Positions 55,220-64,000 of a stretch of 64,000 nucleotides of DNA are shown here, one piece after another. The translations under genes were made by a program, and so were the position numbers. The notes below the pieces were generated by a model. The model was given only the letters and a program-made list of their open reading frames with translations, was not told the origin of the DNA and did not search any database. The DNA comes from Buxus sempervirens (taxonomy: Eukaryota; Streptophyta; Magnoliopsida; Buxales; Buxaceae). The stretch spans positions 33,368,255-33,432,254 of the forward strand of contig OX387193.1 in the NCBI GenBank assembly GCA_947561395.2. Reading direction: 5' to 3'. The first letter of the stretch is position 1. Each line of letters opens with the position of its first letter.

Positions 55220-58153
55220 GTAAAACCCCGAATTTTCACCTAATAAATAAATAAATAATAAATAAAAGAAAATATAAGTTAAGTCCTAGTTAAAATAAAA
55301 AGTGAGGATTTAGAGGATAATTAATTCGAATAAGTCATAAGTTGTAAATAAAGAAAGAATTTTAATGAAATTAGCCTAAAAGAGTAAAAAGGGTATTTTG
55401 GTAATTTTCAGAAAAGAGTAATTAATAAATAGATTATTAAATAATAGCTAGAATTTGAAAATAGAAGAAAATAATTTATTTAGACAAGTTAGAAATTAAA
55501 AGAAACTAATAAAAGCCTAAATGAGGAAAAAGGGTAGTTAGGAGATTTCAAGTCTTAATTTGGAGAAAAGTAACTTAATTTGGGTTTTTGGTAATGTTTA
55601 GTATTTAAGTAAATGTTATGCACGAAAATAGGTGTAAGGAGGAGTTTAAATAAAAAGAGATTTGATTAGTAATGTTTAAATTGAAAAATAGAAGGTGGAG
55701 AAAAAGTAGGAATTAAATTAGAAAGTGTTAGACTTTAACTAGACCTTGGTTAGGTTAGCCCAAATTAAAGGAGCCTATTAGGGTTGGTTTAGGACTTATA
55801 AAGCCTAGTATAAATAGGAGATTAAGGTTAAACAAGAGAGAATTTTCGTGGGTTTCATATTGAGAGAAAAGAGGGAGAGAAAGGAAGAAGGCTGCTCATG
55901 AACATGTTTGACCAGCCATTATCAAAACATGATTGGGGAAAATCCGTACGGTGCATCGCCGTCAAATTTGGATGTTTTGTTCATGACTGATGGAACTACA
56001 ATGTGAACGGTGGAGATTTGATTTGGAGAACTCTAGCTTGGTGCGTTTGGGAGCAAAAGTGAGGTCCAGAATTAGAAGCTTCAATGGAAGAAGGATTTTA
56101 GCGTATAAGGTAAGTAGTAACCTTGGAAAACTTGAGGAACTGCATGATTTTGATTTCTGTGATTTATTATGGTTTATTTTGATTAGCCGGAAAGGATTTT
56201 ACATGGAATCGTATGGTTTATATTTTAGAGTTTTGTGTTCTTGAAGGATTTACTAAAATAATGAATAAATCTTAGTTTGATTATGTAAATAAAGGTAGGA
56301 GGGTATTTTATTAACAAGAATTAATCTAGAAGGCTTTAGGAATGTTTTAGAATGTTATTAGATTAATTTAGACCAAAGAAACATATGGCAAAAGCATAAA
56401 AATCCGAACTTTGTAAATCTGGAAATTTTCTGTTTAATTTTGCACGAGCGCCTAGGATTGCCTAGCCCTGTAGAGGTCGCCGCTCTATGTAAAATTTGCA
56501 GATTTTGGGGATTTTGTAATATGAATAAATATCCAATAATTTTTCTGATTAGTTAAGCATGTTAGCACCTTTATAAGGACCTAATTAAGGTATAAAAATT
56601 ATAAAATTAAATTGGAAAGATTAATCAATAAATTGAAGGTTATAATGAAAGAGTGTGCATAAAAGGGTCTAAATGATATGTGAGATTGATAGAAATAATT
56701 CTACTGGAATTCCTAGGGTAAAAACATCTCCTAAACTTCATTCTAGGTCTGTAGGACATGCTGGAGAATAAAAATACAGAAAACTTAAATAGAAAATATC
56801 TTAGGTATTAAGATGGGAACTTGGTTGATAAATAAGTGATTAATAAGGAAAACTCTAAGCAAGATTTGAATTAGTTTTATTTGAGCTTTAAATATGAATA
56901 TTGAATTTCTGGAAATTGCATTAATTCTGATTTCAATGGAACTTATGTTCAGGAGTTTTATTTGGACTGTGGATTAAATTCCATGATGGCAATAAGAGAA
57001 TTGTACCATCTGCGGATGAGATATATGACCACCTGCGGGTGAGAAGTGTAACTCCTACGGGAGAGACCTCCTGTTGGGGGAGATGTAATCCTGATTGGAC
57101 TGCATCCCACATGGAAGATATGTGACCACCTGCGAGTAAGATGAGACCTCCTGTTGGGGGAGATGTAATCCTGATTGGATTGCATCCCACAGGGGAGATA
57201 TGTGACCACCTGCGGGTGAGATGAGCCCTCCTGTTGGGGGAGATGTGATCCTTATTGGATTGCATCCCACATGGGAGATATGTGACTTCGTGCGGGAGAG
57301 ATGTGACCTCTTGTGGAGGAGATGTAATCACGATGTGATTGCATCCTACAAGGGAGATATGAGACCACCTACGGGTGAGATATGTAACTCCTGCAGGAGA
57401 GACCTCTTGTGGGGGAGATGTAATCATGATGTGATTGCATCCTACAAGGGAGATGTGTGTGTTACCACCTGCGGGTGAGATGTGTTAGCTCCTGCGGGAG
57501 GAACCTCATGTAGGGGAGATGTGAATACTATGTGTTTGCATCCTACATGAGAGAATGTTACTATCGGATTTGTGAGATGGACCATTAATTATGAATACAT
57601 GTTTTATCGCTAATCTTCGGATTTATCTATCAATAACATCTTTTTACTGATATTTACGAATGATTGCATATCCTACTGCTTTATTTGGAATTGGCCATGT
57701 TGATTTGAATTTATCGCCTTATCATTGATTAATCGTATACCTTATGACTATTTGCCTAAATGAGACTGTTTACTTGTATGCACCTACTACTTGCTGAGAT
57801 GTAAATCTCACTCCGTTTTCCCCTATTTTTCAAGTTGCTTGGAGAAATCGTGAAGATGGGGTTTTAATTTGATGGGTAGAATTATAATTGGTATTAATGG
57901 CACATGTTGATTAGATAAACTTTATTGTAAACATAATTGAATATATTGATTAAAGAATTGTTTTTATTGGCCACCAGAACTCTGATATAATTCATTAAAG
58001 TTTTAAAATTATTGTGAATCTTAGTTGGTATCTGACCCCAGCTTCGTGGTAACACCTCGAGTTTGATTGTTGAACCGGACTTGGGTTGTTACAGTAGCGA
58101 ACCGGGTTCGAGTTGGTTGCCGGTTTGCACTGACCCGGGTTTGGGGCGTTACA
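55220..58153 (+). mobile_element. 2.93-kb solo LTR, plus orientation
   Basis: Starts TGTAAAACCCCGAATTTTCA and ends GACCCGGGTTTGGGGCGTTACA, with perfect target duplication GCTCG at 55215-55219 and 58154-58158. There is no gag-pol, primer site or second LTR. It contains an approximately 80-bp tandem repeat (57010-57560). Small minus- and plus-strand frames here are not genes. Confidence 0.88.
57010..57560 (+). repeat. Tandem repeat, about 80-bp unit, in solo LTR
   Basis: Units with GATATGTGACCACCTGCGGG and GATGTAATCCTGATTGGATT start at about 57117, 57197, 57277 and 57356, with longer units of about 96 bp at both ends. It explains the repetitive Pro/Gln/Ser-rich open frames on the minus strand. 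Confidence 0.85.
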
Positions 58154-58499
58154 GCTCGAGCTCTCAGTACAGAAAACCATATTTTTCCCAATTCAAGTTG
58201 ATTTCAACTACAAAATTGTTTTTAATCAAATCCAACATATGTATAATTAAGATTTAGGCATTTAGGAAGTGTTTGCTCAGGAATTTCCTAAAAATTAAAT
58301 ATAATGAAGAGTTTTGTGCACAATCTACTAAACTAGTTTTTTTTTTTAGATACTCTTGGTTCCATACTCTTTTAGAGTGAGGTTATTTTGATTCCGCCAA
58401 TTGGAACATTCCTTTGAGATCTTTTCTAAGGTTTTTCAAAGATCCAAATGGCATTTTTATGATAAGTGAGCACTTTGAAAGGCCGATGGACTATGATTT

Positions 58500-58705
58500 G
58501 ATGTCTCTGTGGGTAGTGGATAGTTGTTCACCTTGGTTGGGGGAGGTGGACTGATGTTCACCCTAACTGGGAGTAGTGACCCTACATCCACCACAATCAT
58601 GGATATTTGTGGGTAGTGGATTGCTGTTCACCTTAGTTCGGGTGGTGGACTGATGTTCACCCTAACTAGGGGTAGTGAACCTGCATCTACCACAAATATG
58701 ATTTT
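58500..58705 (+). repeat. Two-unit tandem repeat related to 51148-51440
   Basis: Two units of about 105 bp start GTGGGTAGTGGATAGTTGTT and GTGGGTAGTGGATTGCTGTT, each with CTGATGTTCACCCTAACT. They match the Tekay-like LTR array in order and motif. Confidence 0.75.
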
Positions 58706-58714
58706 AGGGGTAGT

Positions 58715-61700
58715 TGTAAAATCCCGGATTTCAATATAATTAAAATTCTGGTTTTAATAATAAAAATTATTTTAATAATATAATTATGCAAATTCAAAGG
58801 TCAGAAAGGGTTCGATCGAAGTTCTCGGGTGAACCAACTTGGAGAATTTTAATTATGAAGGTAAGAAAAATTATTTAATTTTAATTAGGAAGCTTAAGAT
58901 GGTTTGGTGATGTGGTAAATATGAGGTTTTGATCAACTTGGGATGCTGGTGTAGGGAGCTTTGGTGGAGTGGCGTGCCGTGAGATCATGATTTAAGTTGC
59001 CGGAGGCGACAACTATAAAAACCGAAGGATTTCAAGTCGTGAGTTCGTTTGGACAATTGAGCAATTGAATTTGGTGATATCAGAGAGGAGAAGAAAGGAA
59101 GCTAGGGTTTGTGAGTTTGATTGGGGAATTTCTGGTGATCAGAGGGTTAATTGGTGGTTGTTTGATCTCTATTTGAGAGAGATTGAGGAGCAGTTGCGGC
59201 AACACTCAGATCTGATCAAGAGCTGGAATTCTCAGCCAATTAAATCCGAAATTCAGGTAAGATTAGATAAATTTAGATTTAATTCGTGGAATTCTACTCC
59301 TAACTGAAGAAGAAACTCATATCTGAATAGATCTGATCTGGATATTAAAATTTTCTGCAGAACAGTGTAGTTCATGTGGATTTGGGGGGAAAAGTTAGAA
59401 TTCTACTTGAGCAATTAAGGTTTAGCAACTGTAATTCGGAGTCTAGATGTGGGTAGCACAACTTGAATTTGATTTGGATGTTTTAAACTAAATTTTGGTA
59501 TAGCATTGAACAAGTATTTCTACCGCACCCTGTTTTTACAAAATTTTGGCGCCTAGACCTTGAGCAGTAGAAAATTTTGATTCAACTAAATTCAGAAGTA
59601 TGTTTGCTGATTTATTAGATGATTTGAAGTGTGCTGGAGGTGAAGTATAGAAGAAAATTTAGATCAATTCATAAGGAAAGTGAATTACGTTTATTTTTGC
59701 AGAATCTCCATTAGAAAATTCTCATGGGCAGCTAATGATATGATGAATTGATTCATGCTTTAATTAAATTCGAAGTTGTGTAAAAACATTGTTTAAAGGG
59801 TTAGAATCATGTTGGAAATGGGTTGGAAGAGTAATATTAGGTCAGTCTAAGTTAAAATGAATCAGCCGCACTGCATATGGTGGAATTGGTATGAGTGCCC
59901 AGGATTGCTGAGGGGTGCCTACCTTCCCAGAGGTTGGCGCCTAGTCTAGTTTCAGCTATTCTATAAGTGTTATTAAAATCTATTTTGGGAATTAATAAGG
60001 GAACTTAATTAGGGGTAAACTGAAGTACTTTGCATGAATAGAAGGTGCTGAAAATGGGAGCATACTTAAGGTTTCAATTAATGAAATCAAAAATTGGTAT
60101 TAGGTAAGAATCTAGTTTTCTTAGAGTACTGAAATTTTCCCAGCACATACACATTTAATTGGTAAAACTCAATTGGGGAATTACTTAAGGGAGTAATTGG
60201 AGGTGATAAAAGGGAATTGAAGTGAATAAGGAGATGCTGAATTAGGGTTATAAATGATGTTTCTGTACATAATGGAATTAGTGAATGTGATGGTAAATTA
60301 TGCATATTCATAGTGTAATGGAATTTCAGAAGTTAAGGTCATTGAAGTTTCCTTTTAGAACTATTATAGAGGTGGCATGGAGGGTTCAAGGGTGAAATCA
60401 GCAATTACATAAGTGAGAGGCCAACTCCCTAGCAAATAAATCTTGAAAAACTAAATTCTAATGCTGCCTCTAGGTATCTTAATTAAAGATCATAGGTGCC
60501 TGTTGTAAAACCCCGAATTTTCCTTAAATAATAAATTAAATTAATAAATAATATTAGTGAGAGTTATAATTGATAGAAATAATTTATTATTGTAGGGGAT
60601 GATCTAATTAGTGGAGATCCAGAATTGGACGTAGATCTGACCGTCCGATCATGAGATATCGAGGTATGTATTCTGATTGGGCGTGTGTATGGAGTTTGGT
60701 GTATGTGAGATACATGGGATAAGTGAGTATAAGTATTAGTTTAACAACCTAAATTTATACTTCGTATTCTCGCTCGTATTGAATAGCCGCAAGCGACAGC
60801 CTTGAGCGAACGAGCAACCGAAGGAGAAGAGGGAGAAGAAAAGCTTGGGTTTTTGAGTTCTTCGTCGTTCAGAGTGTTGCTGGGTGATAGAGAATCGTTG
60901 TTGAAAGAAGAGAGGAAGAAGAACATTCGTTCAAGAGGTAGGTGACACCATTTTTCTTCGTTTTTGGCTTTACATGTGATTAATCGACAAAAGTATGTTT
61001 TATGATATATAATGATGTATATATGTTGATAATCATGCTATATATATGTTAGAATGAGTTTAGACGAGAAAAATAATGTTTTGGAACTGATTCTGATCGT
61101 TTTCAAACGACCGCCGACCTCGACTGTGCTCGGCGATCGTCGGCGATCTTAGGCGTTCGTATTAAATTTCAAACCGCCGTAGACCGCTTGAAGACGTATC
61201 GTCGACGTTCGATTTTGAACTACCGCCGACTACAGACCGCCGGGGCGATCCTGAGCGATCCTAGGCGCTCTGTTCAGATTTTGCAGATTTTCATAATTTT
61301 ACACCCTGATTCAATTCCAAACTATTTTTAGACATTAGTTGCCAAACTTTGAAAGAAATGGAGAAACCTAGTTTTTGAAAAACCTAACTTGTATTTAATT
61401 ACTAGAACATCTTCTAAATGATACTATAAGTTAGAAAACTTTATAAAGAGAATTCAGAATTCAGATGACCGAATATTGAAGTAAATTGACAGATTTAACC
61501 TTTATATGCCGCTAGGCACCAACCCTTATAGAAATATTATATTTTAGGGAATTTTGGAGTCTAGTGGGCATAGCTGGTTATGGATCCATAGTTGTAGCTA
61601 GATAGCTAAGGGATATGTCATTTGGGTTGAGTTACTCCTATATGCGACGCGCTTCCTTTGCAAGTTAGTTTATCTGGGAAGGTCCTATGTCTAGAGGGAC

Positions 61701-64000
61701 ACCCCGGTGAGCCGCTGGTGATTCCCTGTACATGTGGATAAGCGACCATCTCCATGTATTGATTCTGGTGCTACATGCTGGTGGTACATGCCAACTCTGA
61801 TGGGTACGTGTGCAATAAGTCAGTGACTACGGCTCTTGTCTAAGCTGCGCTGCATGGGACTTAAGTATCATTAGTAGCATTGCTCCTAAGTCGCACGGTG
61901 GTATAGCAATTGGTTGAGAATCATCTCAAAAGGTTTATCTATCTTTGTGAGTCCTACAATGACACTGAAATCACAACATTTGATATTATTATTGAATACA
62001 TGCTGGAGGCATGTGATTGGGATATTGATCGGATGTTACTACTTAGTGCATCCTAGTGAAGTGTGAATCATGTTATTGATCTTGATATTGGATTCTTATA
62101 TTAAAACTTGCTGAAATTCATTTCTAGAACTGTTTATCAAACTGTTTTGTATTCATGAATGAGAGGAATGATTATACGAGCCTGATTAGTCGATATTGCT
62201 TAATCGTGCATGAACTGTTACTTTACTTATATGAATTGCTTAACCATGCATGTGTTACCTACTGGGATATTAGTATCTCACCCTACTTTTATTTCATTTT
62301 TCAGCTGATACGCGAGAGGGGGATCTTAGTGATTTCCAGGGAGAGATAGCTGAGTATACACCGGAGGATTACTATTATCCGGATCTTGTTTGAGGTGGAT
62401 GAATGACATAGACTTAGCCCTTTTGATTAGATTATTATTATTCATTTGGATTTGATGTATTAGAGAGATGAGAGAGAGATAGTGACCAGTTTATTTTACC
62501 AGACTTTGATATTAATGATTGATGATCAAATTATATGTTATTTGAGGATTTTAAACTACACTTCCGCACATACTTATTTCCGCAACTCTGATAGTATAAT
62601 AAGTTGAATGGATTTTAATTCTTTGGTCTGGTATATTATTGATGATGTATTTGATATGGGCCAGTAACACCTCGGATTTGGTTGTTGAACTAAATTCGGG
62701 TTGTTACAGTAGCGAACCGGGTTCGGGTCGGGTGCCGGTTTGTATTGACCCGGGTTCGGGGCGTTACACGTGTATTAATTTAGTTGTCCATAACAATGTG
62801 ATTATAATAAAGGAAATTTATATGACTATGAGCTAAGTGTCAAAGGTAAAATATGAAATTAGAAATTTCCCTTTTATGATTTAAGGTTTCTTTAGATCTT
62901 TTCCTACTGTTAAGGATCAATAAATTGTGCCAAACTTCTGAACTACTAGAAGGAGCAGTATTTCATTTAAGGTTGTTTCCATCTTCATGGGAATTGAATC
63001 GGATTGAACTAAAGGTTATTTAGTATATTATTTCTGTTACTTATTCAACTGAGGTTTTGTTGTTTTGAAATATTTTCAATATAAACATGCATGATTTCTG
63101 AACCCAGATTTGTGGTATAATTTCTTATTGCTGAAGTTACTTTATTTGATATATTGAAATGAATTTGAATGTGGGAAATGATATTTGAGTGAGTTATTTG
63201 AATGCTGAACTATTACTGGAAATTGGATTGACATTTCATGTGGGAACTCCATGAGGGAGTAATCTGGTCCTGAGTGACCCATGATAAATAGCAATTGTGT
63301 TTAATCGTCACCGTGTTATACGTTGGATTTACATGCTATTTTATCGGTTATGTTAAAAATGCTGAATTTGAGATTGTTACTGGTTTAGCTTGTCCTGGAT
63401 CCATGTCTAAGCTTAGTAATGTGATGATTTGACTTCATTGGTGTAATGGCATGGCCTTGAGTGTTGCCACAACCGGTGTAGAGCAGCTCGAAACCCTAAG
63501 TAGGCCGGAACTGTGTACATGGAGGTGTGGATGTCGCCTTGGCATGTTGATTAACCAATTCAAGCAACTACATGACATTGACCAATGTTGGGATTTGACT
63601 TTATTTGAGACGTGATAGTTTATCCGCTAGTTTATTAGTAATTGTGGTTCACCGAATGTGGTTTATCGGCTATTTGGTGTTTGTATCTTTCCCGCCGGTG
63701 TAGAGCAGCATCGTGACCCTGAGTGGTTCGGTGTTGTCAATGCCGATACCCGGACTATGCTAGCATTGGATGACGAAACCCTGAGTAGGCCATCATTTCA
63801 ATATCTGAAACCCTGAGTAGGCCGGATACACACTTGGAAGCGTGGACATGGCTATGATGTGACTTTGTTATAATGACACTTGTTGGTACAGAGATATATC
63901 TATTGAGTTATTTGGAATTATGATTTCATCGATGTATTGTTACCTGGTTATATGTGAATTTACGGCTATATTCGTGATTTGATATCGATGTTATTGCTTA
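58715..64000 (+). mobile_element. LTR of the same family, plus orientation, runs off the window
   Basis: Starts TGTAAAATCCCGGATTTCAA after GTAGT. It is visible at 58715-60503 and 62774-64000, interrupted by the solo LTR at 60504. Near the end it has GGTGTAGAGCAGCTCGAAAC and GAAACCCTGAGTAGGCCGGA blocks repeated at 63475, 63700 and 63777. The right end and its target duplication are not in the window, so solo or full-length status cannot be decided. Confidence 0.6.
60504..62768 (+). mobile_element. 2.27-kb solo LTR, plus orientation
   Basis: Starts TGTAAAACCCCGAATTTTCC and ends CCGGGTTCGGGGCGTTACA. The target duplication is CCTGT (60499-60503) versus CGTGT (62769-62773), one mismatch. Its last 65 bases are nearly the same as those of the 55220-58153 LTR. 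It is non-coding; ACCGCCGAC and GGCGATCCT words near 61100-61260 are local repeats. Confidence 0.8.

Larger units (their letters stand above)
54287..58714 (+). mobile_element. LTR of the Tekay-type family, plus orientation, split by nested LTRs
   Basis: Starts TGTAAGATCCTGGATTTTTA. It is visible at 54287-55219 and 58159-58714, interrupted by the solo LTR at 55220-58153 and entered again at 58715. It contains GTGCAACTTGAGCACCCCTT-type sequence and a GTGGGTAGTGGAT tandem array like that of the Tekay-like 3' LTR, so it is probably a close family member. No coding. Confidence 0.65.

Noticed and set aside
56933..57478. Repetitive protein with Pro/Gln/Ser blocks on the minus strand
   Set aside because: Explained by the 80-bp tandem repeat inside a solo LTR.

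Overview
The window is nuclear DNA from a seed plant with a repeat-rich genome. Three things show this: GT-AG introns in a plant CPSF73-I gene, L1-type LINEs with plant-style DUF4283, zf-RVT and RNase H parts, and Ty3/gypsy chromoviruses with initiator-Met primer sites. I cannot name the species. Only one cellular gene is visible. It is the 3' nine-tenths of CPSF73-I, the mRNA 3'-end endonuclease (12505-15897, + strand). The remaining sequence is almost entirely transposable elements in successive nesting layers.

Layout: 259-3894 is a decayed, 5'-truncated LINE. 4161-5960 is AT-rich DNA with two adjoining related terminal-inverted-repeat elements and smaller foldbacks inside the first. 6060-9620 has tandem repeats, ACATG-rich low-complexity DNA and a 1.35-kb element with CCTAGGCG ends and a long purine tract. 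9640-12504 is unassigned DNA that holds a 188-bp foldback MITE and lies 5' of the first visible CPSF73-I exon. 12505-16085 holds the CPSF73-I exons and 3' UTR. 16745-18185 is a copia gag relic split by a Tourist-like element, and 18477-19600 is a second TAA-flanked TIR element.

19889-34815 is one LINE insertion with the structure expected from twin priming. Its 5' part (ORF1, endonuclease, most of the RT) is inverted on the minus strand and its 3' part (zf-RVT, RNase H, poly-A) is on the plus strand, with near-identical 13-bp target duplications at the outer ends. It was later invaded by a hAT-like element, by a Reina-like chromovirus that itself received a 2.47-kb solo LTR, and by a 572-bp solo LTR. 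Every boundary has a recognisable target duplication.

36049-38914 is a minus-strand solo LTR. 39464-52093 is a Tekay/Del-like chromovirus whose polyprotein has decayed; its 3' LTR carries another solo LTR, which carries a MULE-type MITE. Its 5' LTR is chimeric. 53377-64000 is a pile of related 2-3-kb LTRs inserted in one another, the outermost running off the window. The genes do not form a pathway. The biology is a housekeeping gene beside, and probably with an intron spanning, a deep transposon nest that is being removed by LTR-LTR recombination and eroded by C-to-T type mutation. No CRISPR array, rRNA or convincing tRNA gene was seen.
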